Positions 14,269-23,334 are shown, numbered from the stretch's first letter. The stretch: 64,000 nt of DNA from Labilithrix sp. (GCA_019637195.1 JAHBWA010000032.1:1-64000); one strand, 5' to 3'. Notes: a model not told the origin generated them from the sequence alone. Made by a program: numbers and translations.

Positions 14269-15087
14269 TCACGGCTCCGCTTTCGCCCGGATGTCGAGCG
14301 AGATGTCGGCGTTGTCCGCCACCTTCGTCCCGAGCAGGTGGAACGAGCTCTTCGCGATCTTGCCGAAGCCGTCGCGCGGCTTGACGTCGTGCTCGGCGAG
14401 CACCACGCGGAGCGGCTTCTTCGTCTTGATCCAGAGGGCCTTCGGCTGGTCGGCCGGCGCCCCGCCGTCGTACCGGAACGACACCTCGAGGTCGGCGTCA
14501 CGCTCGACCTTGTGGCCGTGGACGAGGAGCTCCCCCTTCGTCGTCAGCGTCACGGCGCGGACGTCGTCGGCGCCGTCCTTCGTCGGCGCGACCTTCGTGA
14601 TGTCGGTCGCGCTCGCCGCGTCGATCGCGCGGATCGCGTAGACGGCGTAGCGGTTCGCCTGCTTGACGGGCTCCTCGAGCTTGCCCTTCTCGCCGTCGGC
14701 GACCTCGAGCCAGGTGCGCGCGTGGAGCGTCTGCGACGCGTTCTTCTCTGCCTCGGGGAACGTCGTCATCGCGATCGTCGAGAGATCGAGCTTCACCTCG
14801 CCGCGCGAGCTCGCGAGGTTCGCGAGGTCGACCGAGAGCGTCCCGGCGCCGCCGGTGGTCGTCGCCTTGATCTTCTCCTTCGGCGCATCCATCTCGATCG
14901 AAGTCTTGCTCTCGCCGTCGACGGCGAACTTCTTCGTCGACGCGCCGGGCGGCGGCGTCGACGACGCGAGCGCGCTCGCGACGGGCGCCAGGTCCGGCTT
15001 CTTGTCCTCACACCCCGCGAGCAGGAGCCACGCGACCGCGGAGAGCCCAGAGGCGATGCCCCTCGCGACCTTGCACTTGTTCGTCAC
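14269..15087 (-). CDS. YceI-like domain lipoprotein
   Basis: A 272-residue lipoprotein from GTG 15087, preceded by GAGAGGGAGAAG. The lipobox is LAGC. After a Ser/Pro-rich linker, residues of about 65-270 read as a YceI-like lipocalin fold: FAVDGESKTSIEMDAP, GAGTLSVDLANLASSRGEVKLDLSTI, then VTLTTKGELLVHGHKVERDADLEVSF and a C-terminal strand NADISLDIRAKAEP. YceI proteins bind isoprenoid-type lipids in the periplasm and often sit near respiratory or copper genes. It lies 120 bases upstream of the MNIO precursor on the same strand, so it may be the first gene of that transcript. Whether it takes part in the pathway is unknown. Confidence 0.78.
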   Translation of the reverse strand: MTNKCKVARGIASGLSAVAWLLLAGCEDKKPDLAPVASALASSTPPPGASTKKFAVDGESKTSIEMDAPKEKIKATTTGGAGTLSVDLANLASSRGEVKLDLSTIAMTTFPEAEKNASQTLHARTWLEVADGEKGKLEEPVKQANRYAVYAIRAIDAASATDITKVAPTKDGADDVRAVTLTTKGELLVHGHKVERDADLEVSFRYDGGAPADQPKALWIKTKKPLRVVLAEHDVKPRDGFGKIAKSSFHLLGTKVADNADISLDIRAKAEP

Positions 15088-15396
15088 GCGTCTTCTCCCT
15101 CTCGAGGCGTTCGTCGCGGGCGGCAACGACGTCGCCGGACCGCGGCTCTGCGGCTCCCAGCACCGCTCGAGCCCTGCGCGCCGCCCTCGCCTTCGCGGCA
15201 GGTACTCTACGCCCAACCCCCGCCGGAGGTTTCGCGATTGTGCGGAGTCGCCGCCGAGCCTCGAGCGCATGCTCGCCAACCATCCGATACAACAAAACTT
15301 TCCAACATCGTCAAAGAACGCGCCGCGCACGGATGAGCCTCGCGCGCTCCTCCGAAGCGCCGGACGCTTCGAGCGCCCGCGGTAGGATGGCGGTGC

Positions 15397-16254
15397 ATGC
15401 TGACGGTCTACGACGCCGTGACGACGCACCGGGTGTGCCCGTGCGACTGCTTTCGGAACCTCACGGTCGCCGAGCGCGTCGCCGGGATCCGCGCGGTCTA
15501 CCACCTCGACGACGCGCTCCGCGGCTGGGGCTACACGCCGATCTACGACGTCCACGGCGACCTGCTCTTCAAGCAAGCGCAGCAGAAGGGAGACCCGTCG
15601 TACCGCGGCGTGGCGGTGCGCTTCGGCGAGTGCATCTACCGCCGGCTGCTCGGGAGCCTCGTGCACGAGTGCCTGCACGCCGTGTGCGGCGACGTCACCA
15701 AGGCGAACTACGGCATCCTCTTCGGGCTCCCCTACGGCGTCCCCCCCGAGGTGGCGCCCACCGACGAAGAGGCGTTCCTCGAGCCGTTCAACTTCGGCGA
15801 GGCCCGCGCGTGGGCCGGCGTCTGGATCGTCGGCAAGAAGATGTTCGGCGTCGACTGGGACCTCCGCACCGCGCGCGACGTCGGCACCTACTGCTTCACC
15901 GGCGGCAACGCGCTCGTCTCCGTCCCCGCGGGCTACCGCGCCGTCGCCCACGTCGATCGCACCCATCACCCGGAGCGCTACTACGCGAAGGGACGCAGGC
16001 TCGAAGAGCGCGCCCGCGCGTGGTTCGCCGAGGACGACAACCTCGCGGAGGTGATCGCGCGGATCGACGCCGCGGCGGCGCTCGGCAAGGAGAAGCGTCC
16101 ACGCCGGTACCCCGACGCGGAGACGATCGCCAAGACGGCACCGAAGCGGATCGAGCGCAACGATCCGTGCGTCTGCGGGAGCGCCAGGAAGTTCAAGGAG
16201 TGCTGCGGTCCCCGCGGGACGCTCGAGCACTTCCTCCCCGTCAACGCCCGCTGA
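15397..16254 (+). CDS. SEC-C motif protein with HECLH motif
   Basis: A 285-residue cytoplasmic protein. The C-terminus is a textbook SEC-C zinc motif (RNDPCVCGSARKFKECCG, about 256-273), the module that binds zinc and often contacts SecB or ribosomes. The rest is unusual: an N-terminal CPCDCF cluster and LGSLVHECLHAVCGD near residue 95. HECLH resembles an HExxH metallopeptidase motif, but no clear third ligand stands out. Charged and aromatic residues dominate the middle, with no membrane segment. It stands alone between the MNIO cluster and a convergent envelope gene. Function unknown beyond likely zinc binding. Confidence 0.8.
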   Translation: MLTVYDAVTTHRVCPCDCFRNLTVAERVAGIRAVYHLDDALRGWGYTPIYDVHGDLLFKQAQQKGDPSYRGVAVRFGECIYRRLLGSLVHECLHAVCGDVTKANYGILFGLPYGVPPEVAPTDEEAFLEPFNFGEARAWAGVWIVGKKMFGVDWDLRTARDVGTYCFTGGNALVSVPAGYRAVAHVDRTHHPERYYAKGRRLEERARAWFAEDDNLAEVIARIDAAAALGKEKRPRRYPDAETIAKTAPKRIERNDPCVCGSARKFKECCGPRGTLEHFLPVNAR

Positions 16255-16323
16255 GCCGCCACGCCCGCGCGCTCCGCGGGGGCAGCGCCCGGACGCCGGC
16301 GCCCGAACGCGGGCGCGCGGCGC

Positions 16324-17394
16324 TCAGAACGCGCCGCCGAGCCCGAGGCCGGCGAAGCCCGGGCTCAGGAGCGGCAGCAGCAGCGGCCTGCTCCCGCTGG
16401 CGGCGCTCGACTTCTCGGCGCCGCGCGGCGCCGTGAAGTACAGGACCGCGCCGACGCCGACGAGGACGACGGCGCCGCCGCCGACGATCCCGGCGATGAG
16501 CTGGTTGTTCTTGGCGGCCTTGCCGTGCGAGTCCGCGGACCGGTTGAGCTCGAGGTAGCGAGGCTCGTTCGTCGGCCGGTTCGTCGTCGGATCGACGAGC
16601 TCGTTGGCCTCCCTCCGTTGCTTGTCCCGATCGCGCTCCTCGGACTTCGCGAGGACGAAGACTCCGACGCCGGCGAGCCCCGCGAGCACGCCGGCGCCCG
16701 CGACGACGATGCCGACGGTGCGCTGCCCGCTCCCGTCGTTCGAGACGATCACCGGCGGCTGGTAGCTCGTGCCGTCGCCGGGCTTGACCGACTTGTCCTC
16801 GACGGGCGCGTCCTCGAGCTTCGGCACCTCGACGCGATCGGTCGCGGCGTCGTCGGCGACCTGGATGGTGGTCGACCACGGCTTCTTGCCTCGCGCCGAG
16901 ACCTCGATGCTGTGCTCACCGGGATCGATCGGCAGCGGGACCTCTTTGCCGCCGAGCGCGATCGTGACCTCGGCCCCGTCGCGCTTGACGACGAGGTCGG
17001 CGAGCGGCTCCTTCACCGAAATGACGATGTAGTTGAGCTGCGGCTTGATCCGCGCGGCCGCCTCCTGCGCCAGCTTCTCACGCTCGCCCTGGTTGCGCTG
17101 CTGCGCGAGGCCCACCGCCGAGCGGTACCACGTCCAGGCGCTCGCCCACTTCTTCTGCTTCTCGTAGCAGACCGCGAGGTTGATCTGGGTCCCCGGAGAG
17201 GGGTCGGCTTTGTTGCTCTGGGCGAACGCCTCGCACGCGACCGCGTAGTCGTTGCGCTTCATCGCGGCGAGGCCCTCTTGGAAGAGGGTCTCGGCGGACG
17301 ATTCGTCGGCCCACGCCACGGAGGGCGCCACGGTCAAGCAAGAGAGGACGAGCGCGGCGCCCGCAGCGAGGCGCGCCAAGGGAAGGCTTCCCAT
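16324..17394 (-). CDS. TPR/PEGA-type envelope protein with C-terminal membrane segments
   Basis: A 356-residue exported protein. The signal peptide ends at AWA. Residues 25-115 are TPR-like (ETLFQEGLAAMKRNDYAVACEAFAQSNKADPSPGTQINLAVCYEKQKKWASAWTWYRSAV), followed by a PEGA-like strand block (IVISVKEPLADLVVKRDGAEV, IDPGEHSIEVSARGKKPW). Two hydrophobic segments follow, one near residue 215 (TVGIVVAGAGVLAGLAGVGVFVLA) and one near 310. The same plan occurs at 56534-57514, so the two are paralogues, and related proteins are abundant in Polyangia. Function unknown, probably scaffolding in the envelope. ATG 17394 is preferred to GTG 17412 because it keeps a compact signal peptide. Confidence 0.82.
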   Translation of the reverse strand: MGSLPLARLAAGAALVLSCLTVAPSVAWADESSAETLFQEGLAAMKRNDYAVACEAFAQSNKADPSPGTQINLAVCYEKQKKWASAWTWYRSAVGLAQQRNQGEREKLAQEAAARIKPQLNYIVISVKEPLADLVVKRDGAEVTIALGGKEVPLPIDPGEHSIEVSARGKKPWSTTIQVADDAATDRVEVPKLEDAPVEDKSVKPGDGTSYQPPVIVSNDGSGQRTVGIVVAGAGVLAGLAGVGVFVLAKSEERDRDKQRREANELVDPTTNRPTNEPRYLELNRSADSHGKAAKNNQLIAGIVGGGAVVLVGVGAVLYFTAPRGAEKSSAASGSRPLLLPLLSPGFAGLGLGGAF

Positions 17395-17421
17395 GGCCGC
17401 GTTATACACCAAGCGCGATCG

Positions 17422-18997
17422 TCAGCGGCTATCCTGGAGACCGTTGCCGTTGGCCTTCGACGTCGGCTTCGGCGACGGTTGCGGCGGGTCTTTCGACGTC
17501 GGCTTCGCCTGCGGATCGCCCTTCGGGGCGGGCGGGGGCCGCGTGACCTTCCCGCCCGCCGCCGGCGCGGCGGTCGCCGTCGACGCGGCCTCGACCGACG
17601 TCGCCGGCTCGGTCGGCGCGGGCTCGGCCGTCGAAGGGGGGAGCGGCTCCGGCTGCGCTACGACCGTCGACGCGCTCGACGGCGGCGACGCGCTCCCGGC
17701 GCTCGGCTCCGCGCTTGGGTCCGTCGCGACGGGCTTGGTCGCGGACTTCGCCTTCCAGACGAGGACCGCGCCGATCGCGCCGAGCATCAACAGCACGGCC
17801 ACGACCACCGCGCCGAGCACGAGGGGGGCCCTCGACTTGGGCACGCCGGCGGCGTCGGTGCTCTGCCAGCCGCCGCTGCCGGTCTGATGCATGTTCGGCT
17901 GCGGCGTGGTCGCGCCGAGCGCGACCGTCCCTCCGATGACGCGCGGCCCCGAGCCGGTCGACGCGCCCGTCGAAGGGAGCGCCGGGGGCACCTGCTGGGG
18001 TCCGGTGGGCGCCATCGCAGGCGGGTGACCGCCCGAGCTTCCGACGAGCGACGAGCCGGCGCCCGCCGCGAGCATCGCCGTCCCACCGAGCGCGCCGCCC
18101 GCGCCCGGCTGCGCCGTCGCGAACGGGGCCAGCGCGTCGGCGAGCTCGGCCGCCGTCTGGAAGCGGTGCTCGGGGCGACGCTGGAGACAGCGGAGGACGA
18201 CCTCGTCGAGGGCCGGCGAGACCTCCGGAGCGTGCGTCCGGAGCGACGCGGGATCGGTCTCGAGGATCGCCGCGAACAGCTCGCCGAGGTTGTCGCCCAA
18301 GAACGGCAAATTCCCGGTCATGAGCTCGTACAGGATGATGCCGATCGCCCAGATGTCGGCGCGGTGGTCGACGCTCTTCGAGCTGCGGAGCTGCTCGGGC
18401 GACATGTAGGCGGCGAGCCGAGCATCGCCTTCGTCGAGGTCAACGCGCTCCGAACCGCCACGCGAGCGCGCTCGAGCCTTGCGCGGAATCCCGAAGTCGA
18501 GGACCCTTCAGCGACGACCGTCCTTGCGCTTCGCGAGGAACAGGTTCGACGGCAGAGGTCGCACGGTGGACGTCCGATCGCGTGGGCCTGCATGACATGC
18601 CAGGCGCCTGAAGCACGTAGCCGACCGCAGAGCACGTGCGGCGCGATACGGCGCGCCGGTTCACTCGAGAGCACCTGCGGGCGAGATCCTCGCAAATCCG
18701 AGCAGCTCCAGCGAGGACCATGTACGCGTACGGCTCCTCGTCGACGTCGTCGACGCGGACCGTGTCGTTCTGGATGTTCGCCGCGGCGCGCCCTCGTTGA
18801 GGAACCGCTGCGCGTGCCTCGGGGTTACTCGCGCGTCGGCGAGCATGATCTTGATCGCGACCGCCTTCGACAGCTTGATGTGCTTCGCGGCGAAGACCGC
18901 CCATGCCTCCCTGACCGAGGAGTCGGTCGAGGACGTATTTCCCCGCGATCGTGTCCCCGGGACGGGGAAGCTGCACGGCGGCGAGAGCGGCTGTCAT
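17422..18997 (-). pseudogene. Ser/Thr protein kinase disrupted by several frameshifts
   Basis: The N-terminus (VQLPRPGDTIAGKYVLDRLLGQGGMG, from ATG 18997) and the C-terminal half from MSPEQLRSSKSVDHRADIWAIGIILYELMTG (18405) onward are clearly a Hanks-type kinase. The C-terminal half includes subdomains IX-XI, a Pro/Ala/Ser linker, one membrane helix (APLVLGAVVVAVLLMLGAIGAVLVW) and a Pro/Lys tail. Between 18405 and about 18910 the kinase reading hops among three frames: pieces such as IMLADAR, RFLNEG, RAAANIQND, VLQAPGMS and LTSTKAMLGSP are each readable but not joined. HRD and DFG are not intact in any one frame. At least five indels are needed. Either the gene is decaying or this stretch is poorly assembled; neighbouring genes are intact. 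Confidence 0.8.
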
Positions 18998-19099
18998 GTG
19001 CGGTCGAGAATAGTGCTGGGCTCGCGCGGCCACAAGGCAGCCGGCTCCGGGAAGACGCGAGGTTCGTGGCTATCTCCGTGCGATTTCCTGACTTTTATC

Positions 19100-19465
19100 T
19101 CAGTCGACGCGAACGTTCTCGCCGCCGACCATCGCCAGGCTCGCGAGGCTCCGCCTCTGCCAGTGGTTCTTCGCGTCACCGACGAAGCGCGCCACGTAAC
19201 GAGGCGAGCGCTCGACCTCGAACAGCCAGGTGAGGATCGCCCGGAGGCACGCGGCGCTCATGAACTCGAGGGCGCGGAGATCGAGGACCACCTCCGCGGC
19301 TTGCGCCTCGCGCGCGACGCCGTCGATGACCTTCAGGTACGCGGCGAGGTCCTCGCGCGTGACGGACTCGGCGCTCCCGACGAGCCGGACGCCGATCCGG
19401 CCGCTCCTCACCTCGGTCTCGGTGACCAGATCGGGGGTCGCGATCTCGCAGATCTCCTCGCTCAT
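19100..19465 (-). CDS. STAS-like anti-anti-sigma factor
   Basis: A 121-residue protein whose ATG overlaps the stop of the upstream kinase-like gene (ATGA, 19462-19465). It has the STAS pattern: IGVRLVGSAESVTREDLAAYLKVIDGVA, then AEVVLDLRALEFMSAACLRAILTWLFEVE. The phosphorylated Ser/Thr of SpoIIAA-type proteins would lie in LEFMSAACL (the Ser). Such proteins bind the anti-sigma kinase and free a sigma factor or another target. With its neighbour it makes an RsbV/RsbW-type partner-switch pair. The target is not encoded nearby. Confidence 0.75.
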   Translation of the reverse strand: MSEEICEIATPDLVTETEVRSGRIGVRLVGSAESVTREDLAAYLKVIDGVAREAQAAEVVLDLRALEFMSAACLRAILTWLFEVERSPRYVARFVGDAKNHWQRRSLASLAMVGGENVRVD

Positions 19466-19959
19466 CGCCGCGCCGCTCCCTTGGTCGGAGCGAACCGGCC
19501 CTCGGCTCGGATGAGCACCGAGTCCTCCTCGAAGCGGCCGCTGAGGTCGAGCCCCGCTTCGGCGTGCACCCGCCCCAGCCCGAGGCCGGCGCCGTCGGCG
19601 ACGCGTCGCATGAGCGCGGAGTAATAGGCGCAGCGATCGGAGCTCGCCTTCATCTCGTCGAGGAGGCGGCGGAGCTCGCGCCCGCGGTCTTCATCGAGCC
19701 GGTTCTTGGTGACGATGACGACACCGACGTCACCGCCGAGGTGGTGCAGCTCGACGCGGATCCGGCTCGCGTCGCGCGTCGCGTACCGGACCGCGTTGTC
19801 GAGCAGCTCGTGCGTCGCCACGACCACACGCGCGGTGATGTCGCCGTCGGCGAGGACGCGCCCGCATAGCTCGGCGACGAAGCGGCGCACCGACGCGATG
19901 ATCGTGGGGTCCGGCCACACGCTGAGCTCGAAGGCGGTGCTCGTCTTGTCCGCGTTCAT
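19462..19959 (-). CDS. RsbW/SpoIIAB-like anti-sigma histidine-kinase-fold ATPase
   Basis: A 165-residue protein with a HATPase_c-type fold. The N box is VVVATHELLDNAVRYA (residues about 46-61), followed by IRVELHHLGGDVGVVIVTKN, and a Gly-rich C-terminal motif GAGLGLGRVHAEAGLDL. These proteins bind ATP and phosphorylate a STAS partner on Ser while holding a sigma factor. The overlapping downstream gene encodes just such a partner. It is soluble, with no sensor domain. The G1 box (DxGxG) is weak, so ATP binding may be reduced; the pair may be a divergent partner switch. Confidence 0.78.
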   Translation of the reverse strand: MNADKTSTAFELSVWPDPTIIASVRRFVAELCGRVLADGDITARVVVATHELLDNAVRYATRDASRIRVELHHLGGDVGVVIVTKNRLDEDRGRELRRLLDEMKASSDRCAYYSALMRRVADGAGLGLGRVHAEAGLDLSGRFEEDSVLIRAEGRFAPTKGAARR

Positions 19960-20252
19960 GCGCTCCTGGCCGACCCCGTTCGGGGGAGAGGGCTCGCCGC
20001 GTGAGGCGCCGCGAGCTCACTGGCGAGCCGGCACGACACGGACGACGACGAGCTCGAACCGCCAAGATACACGACGTTCACCATCCCGGTCAGGCTTCAT
20101 CGCGGGCGGGAGCATGGTCTGCGTCCGCCTCGCGCGTCAGGCGTCGAAGGACTCCGGCGCCGCAGCGCCGCGAGATACATGGTGTATCGTACGGGCGGCC
20201 CCGGCAAGCCAGAGCTGGCGACGCCCGAGCTCCACCTCGCCCGTCCGGCCGG
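19960..20252. other. intergenic region, no gene seen
   Basis: 293 bases between the tail-to-head neighbours. Open frames cross it on both strands but lack ribosome sites and domain-like sequence. No repeat or terminator was recognised. Confidence 0.4.
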
Positions 20253-20957
20253 TCAGCGTCCGACGAGGCCGCCCTCGACGAGCGCGTGGACGGCCGTCTT
20301 CGCGCGGGCGACGTCGCTCTCCGATGCGGCGCCTTCGAGCAGCTCCAGCGCCACACCTTCGAGCGCGGAGAGCAGGGCCACGTAGGTGAATCCGTCGAGC
20401 GGCGCGACGTGGCGGGTCTCGGCGGCGCGGACCAGCACCTTCAGGACCCGAGCGCGAAACCGCCGGCGGTGGCCCGCGAGCGGCGAGTCGGACCGCACAG
20501 ACTGCTCGATCAGCACCCGCAAGAGCGCCGCGTTCTCGACGTGGAAGTCCAGATAGAGCTCCACCCCCGCCCGGAGCCCGGCGAGCGGGTCGAGCGGCGA
20601 CTCCGACGCCTCGTCGAGGGCGTCGAGGAGCTCGCCCGTCGCGAGCTCGTACACCGCCGCCAGGACGTCCTCCTTGCTCGTGAAATAGCGGTAGAACGTC
20701 CGCCTGGCGACGCGCGCCTCGTCGAGCACGTCCTCCACGCGCGTCGCCGCGAAGCCGCGTCGCGCGAACACCTTCATCGCGGCGGCGACGATCGCGTTGC
20801 CCACCACGCGGGCCGTCAGCGACGGCGGAATCGTGGTGCGCGGAGGGAGCGACGCGCGCGCGCCGGAGGGGGGTGGCAGCGTCTTCGACGTCTCCGCGCT
20901 CTCATGGGCCTGCCGTCCACGCGCGGCGTTGACGGACGATCGGATGCGACGCGCCAT
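20253..20957 (-). CDS. TetR-family transcriptional regulator
   Basis: A 234-residue regulator. The helix-turn-helix is FARRGFAATRVEDVLDEARVARRTFYRYFTSKEDVLAAVYE at about residues 64-104, a good TetR match. The C-terminal ligand domain is helical (YLDFHVENAALLRVLIEQ). An unusual 45-residue basic, Ser/Pro-rich extension precedes the domain, so the true start may be further in, although no better in-frame ATG with a ribosome site was found. The regulated gene is not obvious: the neighbours are tRNA-Thr and an anti-sigma pair. Confidence 0.85.
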   Translation of the reverse strand: MARRIRSSVNAARGRQAHESAETSKTLPPPSGARASLPPRTTIPPSLTARVVGNAIVAAAMKVFARRGFAATRVEDVLDEARVARRTFYRYFTSKEDVLAAVYELATGELLDALDEASESPLDPLAGLRAGVELYLDFHVENAALLRVLIEQSVRSDSPLAGHRRRFRARVLKVLVRAAETRHVAPLDGFTYVALLSALEGVALELLEGAASESDVARAKTAVHALVEGGLVGR

Positions 20958-21093
20958 GATCCTCGATTGTCGGGGCTCCGTCGCCCCATCGCAAGCGACG
21001 TCGCGGGCGCCCAGGCTCCGCCCGACATGGCGGCAGCCTCGGTGCCCGCAGCGCGGCGCCGCACGCTTTCCTTGGTGCCAGGTTTGGTGCCGG

Positions 21094-21116
21094 CCGTGGT
21101 GCCAGCGGCACCACGG
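21094..21116. other. 10-bp-stem hairpin beside tRNA-Thr
   Basis: CCGTGGTGCC-AGC-GGCACCACGG. It lies 28 bases beyond the 3' end of the tRNA on the tRNA's strand and may serve as terminator or processing element, though there is no T-run. Two further TGGTGCC copies precede it (21074 and 21084 region). Confidence 0.4.
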
Positions 21117-21143
21117 CGTCGACTAACGTCCGGACATTGCTTG

Positions 21144-21215
21144 AGCCGCGAGTCGGGATTGAACCGACGACCTGCGCTTTACGAAAGCGCTGCTCTACCG
21201 CTGAGCTATCGCGGC
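21144..21215 (-). tRNA. tRNA-Thr (anticodon CGT)
   Basis: A 72-base cloverleaf on the minus strand: acceptor GCCGCGA paired with TCGCGGC, D-arm GCTC-AGCGGTA-GAGC, anticodon stem GCGCT/AGCGC with loop TTCGTAA giving anticodon CGT (reads ACG, threonine), and T-arm GTCGG-TTCAATC-CCGAC. CCA is not encoded. Confidence 0.97.
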
Positions 21216-21263
21216 AGGTAGAGGGCCACGCATGTAGGCCGCCGCGCGGAGAACGTCAAGCAC

Positions 21264-22868
21264 TTACGCCGCGTGACGCCTCCGGATGCGCTCGGCGAGG
21301 CGGTGCGCCGCCAGGCGGCTCATCGCCATGATCGTGTGCTGCGGGTTCACGCCCAGGTTCGTGGGGAACACGCTCGAGTCCACCACGTAGAGCCCGTCGA
21401 CGCCGTGGACCTTGAAGTCGAGGTCGACGACGGACGCCCGCGGGTCGGGCCCCATCCGCGCGGCGCCGAAGAGGTGCGTGGCGATGAAGCTGTACGAGCG
21501 CGGCTCGAGCGGAGCCTCCGCGAGGAGCTTCAGCTCGTCGATCGACCGAAGGACGCTCGGGACGCCGAACACGCCGGGCCAGACCTCGCGGGCGCCGGCC
21601 TCGAACATCATCCGGGCGATGAGCGTGCAGGCCTTCCGCGCCGCGCGCATGTCGTTCTCCGTCATCGTGAAGCGGACGCGGTCGACGCCGCCCCACCCTT
21701 CGCGCACCGTCCCCTCGGCCTCGGCGCGGACCTGCGCGGCCCAGACGGCGACGTGGCCGAGGCTCGCGAGGCGCTCCGCGAGCTCGGCGCCCACGCCGGG
21801 GACGCGCGCCGCCGCGAGATCCGGCGGCAGCGAGATCGTCTCGAGCTTGAAGCGCTCGGTCTTGCGGAAGTGGATGCTCTCGGCGCCCTGCGTCGCCCCG
21901 AACGCCATGCGGATGGGCCGATCGAACCGGCCGCCGATCGCGAGCCCCGGGTGCGCCTGAAAGTGCTCGCCGAGGGCGGCCGAGCGCACGCCGCTCCGCC
22001 GGAGGACGTTGGGGCTCTGGACCGTGCTCGCGGCGACGAGCACGGCGTGGCGCGCGTGGAGGACGACGCGGTGCCCGGTCGCCGATCGCGCGACGACCGA
22101 GACCGCGCGGGCGCCCCGGATCTCGACCTCGGAGACGCGGCACGACGTGAAGACGCGCGCGCGCCCGAGGCGGAGCGCCCACGGCACATAGGAGACGCTC
22201 ATCCCTTGCTTCGCGGCGGTCGGGCACGCGGTGATGCACATCCCCGAGCCGGTGCAGCCGCGGTCGTAGCGGCGCATCGGCGCCGCCTCGAAGCCCTGCT
22301 GCCGCGCCTGCTCGATGAAGAGGCGGTTGTTCTCGCCCATCGCCTCGGGGGCGACCTCGCGGACCGACAGCTCCGCCTCGAGCGCGGCGTAGTGAGGCTC
22401 GAGCGCGCGCGCGGAGACGGACGCGCCGAGGCCGAAGCGCGCGGACCAGTCCTCGAGCACGTCCTCCGGCGCGCGCCAGGCGATCGCCGAGTTGACGAGC
22501 GTGCTGCCGCCGACGCACCGGCCCTGGAGCATCGGCATGTACGCGCGCCCCTGGAGGACCTGCATCCCGCCGAGGCGCATCGCGCGGTGGAACGTCGAGT
22601 GGACGTCGCTCCGGACGTCGCGCGTCTTGATCCAGGGCCCCTCCTCGACGATCGCGACCTCGAGCCCAGCCGAGGCGAGCGCGTGCGCGGCGACGGCGCC
22701 GGCCGCGCCCGAGCCCACCACGACGACGTCGAACGACTCGCCGCGGCTCGACGCGATCGTCTCGCCGTCGACGAGGGCGCCCTCCGGGAGATCGTCGTCC
22801 GGGAACGCCGGAGCCGGCGCGACGGACAGGCGGTGGCGCGGCTCACTCGGCAGCGTGGCCATGGGCAT
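21264..22868 (-). CDS. GMC-family FAD-dependent oxidoreductase
   Basis: A 534-residue oxidoreductase. The FAD-binding Rossmann motif VVVGSGAAGAVAAHALASAGLEVAIVEEG is at about residues 48-76, the GMC signature GRCVGGSTLVNSAIAWRAP at about 116-134, and the C-terminal FAD/substrate segment VDGLYVVDSSVFPTNLGVNPQHTIMAMSRLAAHRLA at the end, with the catalytic His in NPQH. A CTGSGMCITACP motif near residue 205 is typical of the long-chain alcohol/cholesterol-oxidase-like branch. The substrate is probably an alcohol or sterol-like compound. The start overlaps the small upstream gene by 26 bases and the FadR-type regulator lies further up, so the three form an operon. Confidence 0.88.
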   Translation of the reverse strand: MPMATLPSEPRHRLSVAPAPAFPDDDLPEGALVDGETIASSRGESFDVVVVGSGAAGAVAAHALASAGLEVAIVEEGPWIKTRDVRSDVHSTFHRAMRLGGMQVLQGRAYMPMLQGRCVGGSTLVNSAIAWRAPEDVLEDWSARFGLGASVSARALEPHYAALEAELSVREVAPEAMGENNRLFIEQARQQGFEAAPMRRYDRGCTGSGMCITACPTAAKQGMSVSYVPWALRLGRARVFTSCRVSEVEIRGARAVSVVARSATGHRVVLHARHAVLVAASTVQSPNVLRRSGVRSAALGEHFQAHPGLAIGGRFDRPIRMAFGATQGAESIHFRKTERFKLETISLPPDLAAARVPGVGAELAERLASLGHVAVWAAQVRAEAEGTVREGWGGVDRVRFTMTENDMRAARKACTLIARMMFEAGAREVWPGVFGVPSVLRSIDELKLLAEAPLEPRSYSFIATHLFGAARMGPDPRASVVDLDFKVHGVDGLYVVDSSVFPTNLGVNPQHTIMAMSRLAAHRLAERIRRRHAA

Positions 22869-23334
22869 CTCCTTCCTCGGGCGCCTTCGCCGACGCGCGG
22901 ATCGTCACGAGGCTCTCGGCGCCGCTCGCCGCCGGCGCGGCGGCGAAGCTCGGATCGCGAGGCGTGGTCATCGCCGCGCGCGCCTCCGGTGACTGGGCGT
23001 AGAGCATCGAGCCCATGGCCTTGAACGCGACGACGAGCTGGCGAACCGCGTAGACCGGGCTCGCGAGCAGGCGCTCGAGGACGCGGCGGCGATCGTCCGG
23101 CGCGATGTCGCGGATGGTCCGCGGCCGCCGCAGGAGCCAGAGCGGCGCCAGCGCCACGATCCAGAGCGTGGCGCGGAGCCCGAGCGACTGCTCCAGCGGC
23201 GACGAGGCGACGACGTCGGCGAAGAACCGCGCCGGGTTCATCCGCGCGATCCCGTGCGGAAGCGCCGTCCCCTCCGGGAGGACGGCGTCGAATGCCGCCG
23301 CCGCCCACGCGAGCTCGAACCCGAAGAGCTTCAT
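22843..23334 (-). CDS. small partner protein of the GMC oxidoreductase
   Basis: A 163-residue protein; ATG 23334 has AAGGAGG five bases upstream, which decides it over a longer start at 23355. One hydrophobic segment is visible (LRATLWIVALAPLWLL, about residues 55-70); the rest is helical: RRVLERLLASPVYAVRQLVVAFKAMGSMLYAQ. It ends in an Ala/Glu-rich tail with HGH. Small accessory subunits of this sort accompany GMC dehydrogenases and may anchor or mature the enzyme. The genes overlap by 26 bases, which argues for coordinated synthesis. No named family recognised. Confidence 0.72.
   Translation of the reverse strand: MKLFGFELAWAAAAFDAVLPEGTALPHGIARMNPARFFADVVASSPLEQSLGLRATLWIVALAPLWLLRRPRTIRDIAPDDRRRVLERLLASPVYAVRQLVVAFKAMGSMLYAQSPEARAAMTTPRDPSFAAAPAASGAESLVTIRASAKAPEEGDAHGHAAE

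Noticed and set aside
16525-19233. 902-codon plus-strand open frame
   Set aside because: It lies antisense to the TPR protein and broken kinase and has Arg-rich low-complexity sequence; not a gene.
21137-21331. Short frame with LEPRVGIEPTT-like peptide
   Set aside because: That peptide is the well-known false translation of a tRNA antisense strand; here it covers tRNA-Thr.
21273-23024. 583-codon plus-strand open frame
   Set aside because: It is antisense to the GMC oxidoreductase, which has a complete set of family motifs.
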